Shown: positions 14,060-21,929, counted from the stretch's first letter. The stretch: DNA of 22,895 nt from Donghicola sp036139795 (GCA_036139795.1 JAYZYX010000181.1:1-22895), one strand, 5' to 3'. The notes: generated by a model not told the origin, from the letters alone. Translations and numbers: made by a program.

Positions 14060-14686
14060 ATGGGCCTTTTTAGCAAATTGTTCGGGCAGGATGAGGTCAA
14101 ACCGACCCCCTCTTACGCCCACGTGAAAATCCACCCCGAAGTGGATAACGGCGTCAAAGCGGGGGACCCGAACTTTGGCGGCGGTATGCTGCGCTGCAAG
14201 TGCAAGTCAGCGCCGGTCGTCGTGCGTGTCGGGGCACAGACCATGCATAACCACGTCTGCGGATGCACCAAATGCTGGAAGCCGGCAGGGGCGATCTTCA
14301 GCCAGATTGCAGTGGTCCCGCGCGACAAGGTTTCCATCATGGAAAACGCCGACAAGCTGTCCATCGTCGATCCGACCGCCGCGATCCAGCGTCACGCCTG
14401 CCGCGATTGCGGCGTTCACATGGTGGGGCGCATCGAAAATGACGGCCATCCGTTCTACGGGTTGGATTTTGTTCATACGGAATTGTCGTCGCAGGATGGC
14501 TGGTCAGGGGCAGAATTTGCGGCCTTTGTTTCGTCGATCATCGAATCCGGGGTGCCACCGGGCCAATTGCCAGCGATTCGGGGGCGCCTGAAAGAGTTGG
14601 GACTAGAGCCTTACGACTGTCTGTCTCCACCTTTGATGGATGCGATCGCGACCCATGTGGCAAAGACTCAGGGTGGAAAAACCTGA
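14060..14686 (+). CDS. gfa: S-(hydroxymethyl)glutathione synthase (glutathione-dependent formaldehyde-activating enzyme)
   Basis: A 208-residue zinc protein that promotes condensation of formaldehyde with glutathione, feeding S-(hydroxymethyl)glutathione dehydrogenase. The seven Gfa zinc cysteines are all visible: C46 and C48 (RCKC), C67, C69 and C72 (HVCGCTKCW), and C110 and C113 (HACRDC). The length and C-terminal VPPGQLPAIRGRLKELGLEPYDCLSPPLMDAIA match true Gfa rather than generic GFA-domain proteins. ATG 14060 has GGGAGGAG (14046-14053) as ribosome site; an in-frame ATG at 13988 lacks one. Its enzymatic partner starts at 22709. Whether Gfa catalyses the step or mainly carries glutathione is debated in the literature. 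Confidence 0.94.
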   Translation: MGLFSKLFGQDEVKPTPSYAHVKIHPEVDNGVKAGDPNFGGGMLRCKCKSAPVVVRVGAQTMHNHVCGCTKCWKPAGAIFSQIAVVPRDKVSIMENADKLSIVDPTAAIQRHACRDCGVHMVGRIENDGHPFYGLDFVHTELSSQDGWSGAEFAAFVSSIIESGVPPGQLPAIRGRLKELGLEPYDCLSPPLMDAIATHVAKTQGGKT

Positions 14687-14793
14687 CCACATAGACATTG
14701 GTATGCGGTGGAATGCCGATTTTCCGGCCGGCTCAGATTTTTGGTGAAAAGTTGGAAACATGCGTTACGCTCTCGCTCAGGGAGGAAATCGTT

Positions 14794-15507
14794 ATGTACC
14801 ATCAACCAGCGACTGTGCCGGCTGGACAGATCGAGTCTGTCCTGATCGTTGACGATCATCCGCTTTATAGCGACGCGCTTGAAGCAAACCTGAAAATCGT
14901 CTTTGAAGATTGCGAGATTACCAAGTCCAAGTCGCTGAAAGACGCGCTGAAATGTCTGGACGACGGGGTAGAGCCTGACTTGGTCATGTTCGATCTCAAA
15001 CTGCCCGATGTGCGCGGGATTTCCGGTTTCCAATCCCTGCGGGACCGCAAACCCGACACGCCCATTCTTGTGATTTCGTCCCTGACCTCGATCGAGGTGG
15101 TCCACGCGCTGATGGAGCGTGGGGCCGCTGGCTTCCTACCCAAGGATTCCTGCTCTGAGGTTCTAGGCCGCGTGGTCACCAGTGTGATCGCAGGCGAGCG
15201 TTACGTGCCCACAGCCTACCGCAAGGAACCCCGCGCAGCGGTACAGGACGCCCCCAAGACCAAACTGGATGAACTGACCCCGCAGCAGCAGAAGATCATG
15301 CGTCTGATCTGCTCGGGCAAGGCGAACAAGCAGATCGCATATGAGCTGAACCTGGCCGAGGCCACGGTGAAGGCCCATATCACCGCGCTGCTGCGTCGGC
15401 TTGGGGTTCAGAACCGGACACAGGCTGCCATGTTGATGGAGGGCTCACTGGCGGCCAACAGCAATGAGGTCACCGACCCCGACGCACTGGCCTTCCTGAC
15501 CCACTAA
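14794..15507 (+). CDS. LuxR/NarL-family response regulator (FlhR/ErdR-like)
   Basis: A 237-residue response regulator. The receiver domain (about 13-135) has the acidic pair D20-D21, phosphorylation site D67 (VMFDLKLPDV), a serine in the VISS strand and the invariant lysine in FLPKDS. The C-terminal LuxR-type helix-turn-helix (about 163-225) has ELTPQQQKIMRLICSGKANKQIA and AEATVKAHITALLRRLG. ATG 14794 follows GGAGGA (14781-14786); the upstream ATG at 14698 lacks a site. It is the first gene of a regulator-FIST-kinase operon. By position beside gfa it could be the counterpart of FlhR of Paracoccus or the RfdR/AfdR regulators of Rhodobacter, which control formaldehyde metabolism; that equivalence is inference. 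Confidence 0.92.
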   Translation: MYHQPATVPAGQIESVLIVDDHPLYSDALEANLKIVFEDCEITKSKSLKDALKCLDDGVEPDLVMFDLKLPDVRGISGFQSLRDRKPDTPILVISSLTSIEVVHALMERGAAGFLPKDSCSEVLGRVVTSVIAGERYVPTAYRKEPRAAVQDAPKTKLDELTPQQQKIMRLICSGKANKQIAYELNLAEATVKAHITALLRRLGVQNRTQAAMLMEGSLAANSNEVTDPDALAFLTH

Positions 15508-15516
15508 GGTTGTCGA

Positions 15517-16674
15517 ATGCTGGATATGAACCGCCTTCCCCGCTTTGTCAGCGTTGCTGTGTCGCGGGCATTGGAGGCCGAAAGCGCTGTCGCCGAGGCT
15601 GTGGCGCAGATTGACCGCCGTGAGGCATGCTTTGTGCTGGCTTTCGCGCCGAACCATCTGCCGCTGGGGCAGGTGGCCGCGGCGCTGGATGCCTATATGG
15701 GCGGAGTGCCCGTCTTCGGCTGTTCGACCGCCGGTCAGATCACACCGGAAGGCTATGAGACTGGCGCACTGATGCTGGTCAGCTTTCCGCGCCGCTATTT
15801 CCGCTGCGCCTCGATGTTGATCACGCCTTTGAACCCGTTGTCGATGCAGACCATTGCGGATGACGCCACGCGGCTGCGCAATAACTTTCAGCGCACGGCG
15901 GGTTGGCGGCGGCTAGGGCTGTTGATGGCGGACGGGGTGTCAAAGCAAGAAGATCTGCTGGCCTCGACCCTTGAAAGCTGTCTGGGGGATATCCCGATCT
16001 TTGGCGGCTCGGCCGGAGATGCCCTGACGTTCGAACAGACCTACGTGCTGCATCGGGGCGAATTCCATCCCAACGCGGCGCTGCTGCTGCTGATCGAAAC
16101 GGCGCTGGATTTCCGTGGCCTCGGGTTTGACCACTTCCTGCCCACGGAAAAGCTGATGGTGGTGACCGATGCGGTCCCCGAAGAACGTCTGGTGCTAGAG
16201 TTGAACGGCGCCCCTGCCGCGCAGGAATATGCCCGTGCGGTTGGCTGTCAGCCGCAGGATTTGTCGCCCGAGATTTTCGCCGAAAACCCGATGCTGGTGC
16301 GGCAGAACATGAACTTTCACGTGCGGGCCATCCATGCGACCCACGGTGCGGACGGGCTGGCCTTTCTGGGCGCGATTGATGACGGGCTGATCCTGACACT
16401 TGGCCAAGGGACCGAGATTATCCAGACCCTTGAGACCGGTCTGGACCAGCGCGACGATAAGGGAATGCTGCCCGATTTCATCCTTGGGTTCGACTGCGTC
16501 CTGCGCAAGCTGGAGTTCGAACAGAAAGGCATGTGCGATGAGGTCTCAGAGGTCTTTCGCCGTCGCCGCGTTCTGGGGTTCAACACCTATGGCGAACAGC
16601 ATTGCGGCGTGCATGTGAACCAGACCTTCGTGGGCGTGGCCTTCTTTGACCCCGTACCGGAGGGCTTGAATTGA
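15517..16674 (+). CDS. FIST N- and C-domain sensor protein (NosP-like)
   Basis: A 385-residue cytoplasmic protein with a FIST_N domain (about 30-235) and a FIST_C domain (about 240-375). Typical sequences are FGCSTAGQI near residue 68-76, FGGSAGD near 165-171, and in FIST_C the closing GFNTYGEQHCGVHVNQTFVGVAF. FIST proteins are proposed small-ligand sensors that work through an adjacent kinase. In Pseudomonas aeruginosa the FIST protein NosP binds haem and nitric oxide and acts on the kinase NahK next to it. Here the stop overlaps the TTG start of a NahK-like kinase by 4 bases, so the proteins should be made as partners. Whether this one binds haem cannot be told from sequence. Confidence 0.9.
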   Translation: MLDMNRLPRFVSVAVSRALEAESAVAEAVAQIDRREACFVLAFAPNHLPLGQVAAALDAYMGGVPVFGCSTAGQITPEGYETGALMLVSFPRRYFRCASMLITPLNPLSMQTIADDATRLRNNFQRTAGWRRLGLLMADGVSKQEDLLASTLESCLGDIPIFGGSAGDALTFEQTYVLHRGEFHPNAALLLLIETALDFRGLGFDHFLPTEKLMVVTDAVPEERLVLELNGAPAAQEYARAVGCQPQDLSPEIFAENPMLVRQNMNFHVRAIHATHGADGLAFLGAIDDGLILTLGQGTEIIQTLETGLDQRDDKGMLPDFILGFDCVLRKLEFEQKGMCDEVSEVFRRRRVLGFNTYGEQHCGVHVNQTFVGVAFFDPVPEGLN

Positions 16675-18929
16675 TCGATCAGGACGAACCATTAGAGGTC
16701 CAAGTGGTCCGTCAGGCCAAGATCATCGATGCCCTGATCCGCCGCGCAAACCGCCAGCACGAGCTTGGCAACTCGGCCTATTCCTCGTTCCAGTCGGCGA
16801 TTTCCTTGCAGGCGCAGGTCTGGGCCAAGACCCGCGATCTGGAACGGACGACCTCGGAGCTGGCCAACGTCCGCGATGACCGTGAACGGACCCGCAAGAA
16901 CCTGACCGAGGCGCTGGCGGCGATGGAGGGCGGTTTTGCCCTGTTCAGCCACAACAGCCTTGAGGTCAGCAATGACCTGTTCCAGAGTATCACGCCCGAT
17001 CTGCTACCCCGTCTGGTGCGGGGTCTGAAGATCGACGAATACATCGACGCGCTGCTGACCAGCAAATATCTGGTCTCGACCGACGGGCGGCTGTTCGGGG
17101 CTTTGGCACAGGCGCGGCGATCTGCTGTTGGGACGCCGGTGACGGCGGTGGTGATTGAACTGCTGGGGGACCGGTTCTTTCAGGTGAACCTGCAACGGAC
17201 GAGCACCCACAACATGATCATCCTGCTGACCGACATCAGCCGGATCGTGCGTCAGAACCGGTCCGAGACCGAGACCTTGATCGACCAGCAGGCCCACTAT
17301 CTGCAAGCCGCGTTCGAGAATATGACCTCGGGGGTGTGTACCTTTGCCGAAGACGGCACGGTCAAGATGTACAACCAGCGTTTCCGCCAGCTATTGGGGC
17401 TGCCCTATACGCTGTTGCAAACGGGAGTCGAGTTGCAGCGTTTGCTGCGGCATGTGCGTGCCCATGCGGTGGCCGATGACGCCGCAGGGTTTGAAGAGGC
17501 CTACTGGCTGGACCGTCTGAAAAAACAGGGCCGGTTCCGTGCCCGTCTGCGCCATTCCAACGGGCGGGTGCTGGATATGCACGCCCATGTGCTGCCTGAT
17601 GGCGGCTTTCTGGTGGATCTTGGCGATGTCAGCGCCGAAATCCGCACCGCCGAGATGCTGGAAAACCGCGTTGCCGAGCGTACGGCCGAGCTAACCGAAG
17701 CCAACAACCGCCTGCGCCAGCAGTATGAGGAAAAAGCGCGGGTCGAGGAAAAGCTGCGCGAGGCCAAGGAACGGGCCGAGGCGGCTGTGTCCTCGAAAAC
17801 CCGCTTTCTGGCGGCGGCCAGTCACGATCTGCTGCAACCGATCAATGCGGCCAAGCTGATGATTTCGACCCTGAAGGACGCCACGCGGGAATCGGCGGTG
17901 TTTCCCATGGTGGACCGGCTGCAAAGCAGCTTCACTTCGACCGAGCAGTTGCTGCATTCGCTCTTGGATATCTCGCGTCTGGACAGCAGCGATTCTGCGG
18001 CGCTGTCGCCTTCGGACATCTGTCTGGGGACGCTGATGCAGGGGGTCTATGACGATCAAAAGCAGCTGGCGGAAAAGAAGGGCGTGCAATTGGACGTGGT
18101 GCCGAACATGTTGTTCGTGCGCTCTGATCCTGTGTACCTGCTGCGCTCGATCCAGAACCTTGTGGTGAACGCGATCCAATACACACCCGAAGGCGGGCGC
18201 GTGCTGTTCGGCTGCCGCCGTCGGGGTGATCAGGTGGTGCTTGAGGTCTGGGACACGGGCATCGGCATCAGCCTTAAGGATCAGGCCCGTATTTTCGAGG
18301 AATTCACCCGCGCCGGAAACGTGCCTTTGGGAACGGGCGTGGGTCTGGGTCTGTCCATCGTGGAACGCACCTGCCGCCATCTGGGCCATGAGGTGACGGT
18401 GAAATCGAAACCCGGTGTGGGGTCGGTCTTTTCCATCGCCATGAAGATGGTCGAGGGGCAACCCGCCCAATCCGAAGAACGCTCGCCCATCGGACTGGAC
18501 GAAAGCCATGAACTGGATCTGATCGTTTTGGTGGTCGAGGATGACCCCGACGTGATGTTCGCCATGACCTCAAAGCTGGAGCAATGGGGGGCCAGTGTCT
18601 TGGGGGCACCGTCCACAGCGCAGGCCCTACAGCATGTGCGCGATATGGGCATCCCGCCAGATATCATTCTGGCCGATTACCAGCTTGGTGGCACCGACAC
18701 GGGCCTGCGAGCGATCAAAGCCGTGCGAGAGCTGTCAGAGGCGCAGGTGCCTGCCATCATGATCACTGCTGACCGCGGTGACCATTTGCTGCGGATGGGG
18801 GCCGAGAACGGCTTTACCGTGCTAACCAAACCCGTCCGCATCCGCAAGCTGCGCCCCTTGATCGAATGGCTGACCCAGCCACAAATGCCTGAGGCAGAGG
18901 CTCTTGGTACAGACGAAAGTCGGCCATGA
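16671..18929 (+). CDS. Hybrid histidine kinase (NahK/ErcS'-like) with C-terminal receiver
   Basis: A 752-residue cytoplasmic kinase without membrane segments. It starts at TTG 16671, overlapping the FIST stop, with GGAGG (16659-16663) ideally spaced. Layout: an N-terminal helix (about 8-75), two PAS-like domains (about 80-195 and 205-325), a coiled coil (about 325-372), the dimerisation domain with phospho-acceptor H385 (FLAAASHDLLQP), the ATPase domain with N500 (NLVVNAIQY), D528 (DTGIGIS) and a GTGVGLGLSIV glycine box, and a receiver domain with D624-D625, D669 (ILADYQLG) and K720. The SHDLLQPINAAK box and this layout are what I know of the NahK/ErcS'/FlhS group. It should phosphorylate the regulator encoded two genes upstream or a separate phosphotransfer protein. 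Confidence 0.92.
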   Translation: MIDQDEPLEVQVVRQAKIIDALIRRANRQHELGNSAYSSFQSAISLQAQVWAKTRDLERTTSELANVRDDRERTRKNLTEALAAMEGGFALFSHNSLEVSNDLFQSITPDLLPRLVRGLKIDEYIDALLTSKYLVSTDGRLFGALAQARRSAVGTPVTAVVIELLGDRFFQVNLQRTSTHNMIILLTDISRIVRQNRSETETLIDQQAHYLQAAFENMTSGVCTFAEDGTVKMYNQRFRQLLGLPYTLLQTGVELQRLLRHVRAHAVADDAAGFEEAYWLDRLKKQGRFRARLRHSNGRVLDMHAHVLPDGGFLVDLGDVSAEIRTAEMLENRVAERTAELTEANNRLRQQYEEKARVEEKLREAKERAEAAVSSKTRFLAAASHDLLQPINAAKLMISTLKDATRESAVFPMVDRLQSSFTSTEQLLHSLLDISRLDSSDSAALSPSDICLGTLMQGVYDDQKQLAEKKGVQLDVVPNMLFVRSDPVYLLRSIQNLVVNAIQYTPEGGRVLFGCRRRGDQVVLEVWDTGIGISLKDQARIFEEFTRAGNVPLGTGVGLGLSIVERTCRHLGHEVTVKSKPGVGSVFSIAMKMVEGQPAQSEERSPIGLDESHELDLIVLVVEDDPDVMFAMTSKLEQWGASVLGAPSTAQALQHVRDMGIPPDIILADYQLGGTDTGLRAIKAVRELSEAQVPAIMITADRGDHLLRMGAENGFTVLTKPVRIRKLRPLIEWLTQPQMPEAEALGTDESRP

Positions 18930-18977
18930 CAGGGCATGGCGGGCGGATACGCTGATCCTCAAGGGGAGGAACTTTAC

Positions 18978-19646
18978 ATGCAGAAAATGCGGAAAAAACT
19001 GGTCTCTCTGGCGCTGGTTTGCGCCATGGCCGCGCCGCTACAGGCGGCTGTGATCGAGGGTAACGCCCTATATGATCATCTGTTCAAGACCGGCACGCTG
19101 GATCATGTGGGGGCAGGGACCCAGTTGGTTTATACGCGGCAGGTCAGCAACTCGGTGCTGCCCGAGGCGGCAACACGGGACACGGGGCAAGTGGTGCTGA
19201 CGCTTGAGGCAGGCGAAACTCCAATGGCGGCGCTGCAATTCCAGCAGGATGGCAAGCACCGGAACCTTGGCACCTTTCCGGCCAGTATCGGCAACCCGAT
19301 GATCATGTATTTCGCTGAAACCGTCGCGCGGGACATGGCCGAAACCGCAGGGGGCAGCCCGTTCTATATCCGCAACCGTTTGAAAGAGGCGCTGGTCAGC
19401 GCCGCAGAGGTCAGCGAAGGCACCGCGATGGTGGATGGCAAAGAGGTGCCCGTTAGCACGATCACGATGGTGCCTTTTGCCAATGACCCCAACCGCGCAC
19501 GGATGCAGGGCTTTGCCGATCTGACGCTGACGGTCACGGTCTCGCAAGACGTGCCGGGCTGGTATCTGGCGATGGCGGCAGATGCGCAGCACGACGGGCA
19601 AGGCTACCGGTCCGAGACGCGCTTTATGGCGCTAGAGGCCAAGTGA
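18978..19646 (+). CDS. Secreted protein of unknown function
   Basis: A 222-residue protein I cannot assign to a named family. ATG 18978 follows a strong AAGGGGAGGA site (18961-18970); an in-frame ATG at 18936 would place the signal peptide too far in. The N-terminus is a clear signal peptide: MQKMRKKL, a hydrophobic core, cleavage likely after LQA near residue 25. The mature part has no cysteine and no membrane segment, so a periplasmic location is likely. Segments such as GNPMIMYFAETVARDMAE and RARMQGFADLTLTVTVSQ suggest a compact alpha/beta protein. It lies 48 bases after the kinase gene and its stop shares a base with the next start (TGATG), so it may be regulated with, and act with, that protein. 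Confidence 0.85.
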   Translation: MQKMRKKLVSLALVCAMAAPLQAAVIEGNALYDHLFKTGTLDHVGAGTQLVYTRQVSNSVLPEAATRDTGQVVLTLEAGETPMAALQFQQDGKHRNLGTFPASIGNPMIMYFAETVARDMAETAGGSPFYIRNRLKEALVSAAEVSEGTAMVDGKEVPVSTITMVPFANDPNRARMQGFADLTLTVTVSQDVPGWYLAMAADAQHDGQGYRSETRFMALEAK

Positions 19647-20008
19647 TGCGGAATGTGGTGCGCATTGCGGTGCTATGTGCGGCCATCGGGGGCGGTGTCG
19701 CCCCCGTCATGGCGCAAAGCGTGGCGCAGCGGCTGAATGATTTCCCCACAGCGGCGCGGGCGGACTATGTGTTCGCCTGCATGGCCACCAACGGCCAAAC
19801 CCGCGAGATGCTGGACAAATGCGCCTGCTCGATCGACGAAATCGCCACGATCCTGCCCTATGAGAAATACGTTCAGGCCGAAACCGTACTGTCCATGCGC
19901 CTGACAGGGGGCGAGCGTATGGCGATCTTTCGCAGTGCTGCCTCCGCCAACACGCTGGTGGCCGACCTGCGCCGTGCGCAGGCCGAAGCTGAGGTGATCT
20001 GCTTCTAG
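19646..20008 (+). CDS. Small secreted cysteine-containing protein of unknown function
   Basis: A 120-residue protein with a signal peptide (hydrophobic core VVRIAVLCAAIGGGVAPVMAQS, cleavage after VMA-Q). The mature protein of about 95 residues has cysteines in the pattern C-x14-C-x-C (FACMATNGQTREMLDKCACSID) and one more, C119, next to the C-terminal phenylalanine. Four cysteines in a small periplasmic protein point to two disulfides, a metal site, or a redox role. Start ATG 19646 overlaps the previous stop (TGATG); GTG 19643 is an alternative one codon earlier. I recognise no named family. The stop interlocks with that of the convergent SoxYZ-like gene. Confidence 0.85.
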   Translation: MRNVVRIAVLCAAIGGGVAPVMAQSVAQRLNDFPTAARADYVFACMATNGQTREMLDKCACSIDEIATILPYEKYVQAETVLSMRLTGGERMAIFRSAASANTLVADLRRAQAEAEVICF

Positions 20009-20796
20009 CTGCCCGATTTGGACAGAGGCTTGCGCCAGATGTTGCCTTCGGTATCGGTGGCGGTGACGATCAGGTCACCGGCGCCATTGTCTGTGTAGAG
20101 GAAGCGGAACACAGGGTTTTCACTGATCGAAATGCCGCCCTCCATGGTGAACAGCTCTTCTTCGCCCTGAGTTACCTTGATCGTGTCGATGAAGTGGGCC
20201 GGTATGAACAACTGGGTCAACTGGTTTCGCTGAAGGCCCGAATAATTCGGATGGCGGATCATGATCTGCGCTTCCTGCCGCCCGTCGCTGCGGGGCGCGA
20301 ATTCACGCAGGCGCATCTCTCCCATATTCGCCAATGAGGTTTCCGCGTCCTTGGTCGCAGGGGCTGAACATCCGCCAGAGGCCTTCACATAAGCGCCATC
20401 CATCGACGTGCCGGCAGCGGTGTCCGCGATCACGCGCACGTCGGAATATTCGTTCACGCGCACCCGCAGTTCAAAGTCCAGCGGATGCATGGCCGACCCG
20501 AAGGTAAAGGTTCCTGCCACGGGGGCGGGGTTTTCATCCACCACGACCACGGCGCGCGTCACCGGACTGGCCGGATCATCCTGCCGGATGCGTAGGGGCA
20601 CGGTGGCGGCATCCTGTGCGCGGGCGGGCGCCTCAAGGTGCCAAAGGCCGGTGGCGGCAGCGGGGGTGATGTCTCCGATAATGTCGCCCTTCAGTTCTTC
20701 CCATGTGGGACTGGGCAGCAATGGATTGTCTTGGGCCGATGCGGCACCTGCCAAAAGGCAGATCACGGCACCGGCCATCAGGTGGCGTGTAGGCAT
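20005..20796 (-). CDS. Quinoprotein dehydrogenase-associated SoxYZ-like carrier protein
   Basis: A 263-residue exported protein. The signal peptide is clear (residues 1-22, cut after ASA-QD). The N-terminal half (about 30-150) resembles SoxY and ends in KASGGCSAP with C143; in SoxY a cysteine in a GGCGG tail carries the sulfur substrate. The C-terminal half (about 165-263) resembles SoxZ. Such fused SoxYZ-like proteins are known as genomic companions of PQQ-dependent alcohol dehydrogenases rather than of sulfur oxidation. ATG 20796 has AGGAGAA upstream (minus strand, about 20804-20810). It is divergent from the SoxH-like hydrolase gene. A carrier role via C143 is inference. Confidence 0.88.
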   Translation of the reverse strand: MPTRHLMAGAVICLLAGAASAQDNPLLPSPTWEELKGDIIGDITPAAATGLWHLEAPARAQDAATVPLRIRQDDPASPVTRAVVVVDENPAPVAGTFTFGSAMHPLDFELRVRVNEYSDVRVIADTAAGTSMDGAYVKASGGCSAPATKDAETSLANMGEMRLREFAPRSDGRQEAQIMIRHPNYSGLQRNQLTQLFIPAHFIDTIKVTQGEEELFTMEGGISISENPVFRFLYTDNGAGDLIVTATDTEGNIWRKPLSKSGS

Positions 20797-20921
20797 GGTG
20801 GGTTCTCCTCTTGGAATAAAAGTATGCCATTTGCCCTGCGGACCGCCCAACACAGCCGAAGGTCTGTGTGGTGGCATGCTTAAGCACACCCCAGCATTTA
20901 CTGGGGGAAAGGGGGTGCCGC
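20797..20921. promoter_or_regulatory. Divergent control region of the SoxYZ-like and SoxH-like genes
   Basis: This 125-bp gap drives both genes and has several symmetric elements: ACACAG-N8-CTGTGT (20850-20855 and 20864-20869), the perfect palindrome TGCTTAAGCA (20877-20886... within GCATGCTTAAGCACACC), and a hairpin CCCCAG-CATTTA-CTGGGG (20889-20894 and 20901-20906) directly upstream of the hydrolase ribosome site GAAAGGGGG (20907-20915). The first is a good size for an operator; the last could affect translation of the hydrolase. No clear -35/-10 pair is seen. Confidence 0.5.
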
Positions 20922-21929
20922 ATGTTTGAAGCCCTTGCAATGGTCTGTCTGGAAAGCACCTGCCACGAGGTTCTGGCACCGGGGTATGAGGCCGCAACGC
21001 TGGCCGAGTGTGAGGCGGCTTTAATTGCCCGAATGCCCGAGGGCGTTACCGCCGCCCGCTGCGCGGTCAGTGGGCCTGCTTTACAGGTAGAAGAGATTGC
21101 GCCCGGCATTTTTGCCCATATCGGCGCGATAGAAGAGCCTGATCCGCGCAACGGTGGCGATGTGGCGAATCTTGGGTTTGTCATCGGGGATCAGTCGGTT
21201 GCGGTGATTGACGCAGGCACCACCCGCCATGTGGCCGAGGGGCTGTGGCGGGCGATCCGCCAGCACACGGATTTGCCCGTCAGACATTTGATCCTGACCC
21301 ATATGCACCCTGACCATGTGTTGGGCGCGCCCCTTTTTGCGGAGGCAGGCGCGCAGGTCATAGGGCATGAAAACCTGCCCCGCGCCTTGGCCGACAGGCA
21401 AGAAGGATACTTGCTGCGGCTCGGGCAAGAGATCGGTGCCGCAGGCTTTGAAGGCAGTGGAATCGCCCCTATCGATCAGGGAATCACTGGGCCGGTCACA
21501 GTAGATCTGGGCGGGCGCAGTCTGACGCTGACCCCTTGGCCGTTGGCCCACACAGGTACGGATGTGACGGTGCAAGATTCGGTCAGCGGTGTTTTCTTTG
21601 CGGGGGATCTGCTGTTTGAACAGCATTGTCCGTCGCTGGACGGCTCGGTCAAAGGGTGGCGGGCGGTTCTGGACCAGCTACAGCAGATCACGGCCAGCGC
21701 AGTGGTGCCTGGTCATGGCCGCGTTCTGCGCCCCTGGCCGCAAGAGGTCGCGATTGCAAGCTATCTAGAGGCGTTGCAGACCGAGACCCGCGCCGCTTTG
21801 GACCAAGGACTGCGCCTGTCCGATGCGGTGGCGATTGTGGCGCAAGAGGCATCTTCCCATTGGGATTTGTGCAGCACCTACACGCCCCGCAATGTGACCA
21901 TCACCTATACCGAGCTTGAGTGGGACTAG
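20922..21929 (+). CDS. Quinoprotein relay system zinc metallohydrolase (SoxH-like)
   Basis: A 335-residue metallo-beta-lactamase-fold protein. The binuclear zinc ligands are complete: H127, H129, D131 and H132 (THMHPDHVLG), H210 (WPLAHTGTD), D229 (FFAGDLLF) and H265 (VPGHGR). An N-terminal extension of about 60 residues carries C9, C14, C30 and C47. Start ATG 20922 follows GAAAGGGGG; the short hydrophobic opening MFEALAMVCLE is not a convincing signal peptide. The related SoxH-like proteins occur with SoxYZ-like carriers beside PQQ dehydrogenase genes and may hydrolyse a thioester- or persulfide-like adduct. I lean to the type 2 group of this family on the cysteine-bearing N-terminus, with low certainty. 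Confidence 0.85.
   Translation: MFEALAMVCLESTCHEVLAPGYEAATLAECEAALIARMPEGVTAARCAVSGPALQVEEIAPGIFAHIGAIEEPDPRNGGDVANLGFVIGDQSVAVIDAGTTRHVAEGLWRAIRQHTDLPVRHLILTHMHPDHVLGAPLFAEAGAQVIGHENLPRALADRQEGYLLRLGQEIGAAGFEGSGIAPIDQGITGPVTVDLGGRSLTLTPWPLAHTGTDVTVQDSVSGVFFAGDLLFEQHCPSLDGSVKGWRAVLDQLQQITASAVVPGHGRVLRPWPQEVAIASYLEALQTETRAALDQGLRLSDAVAIVAQEASSHWDLCSTYTPRNVTITYTELEWD

Noticed and set aside
20005..20796. SoxYZ-like gene as evidence of sulfur oxidation
   Set aside because: No soxA, soxB, soxX or soxCD in the window; the fused SoxYZ-like form beside a SoxH-like hydrolase and PQQ genes fits the quinoprotein-associated family better.
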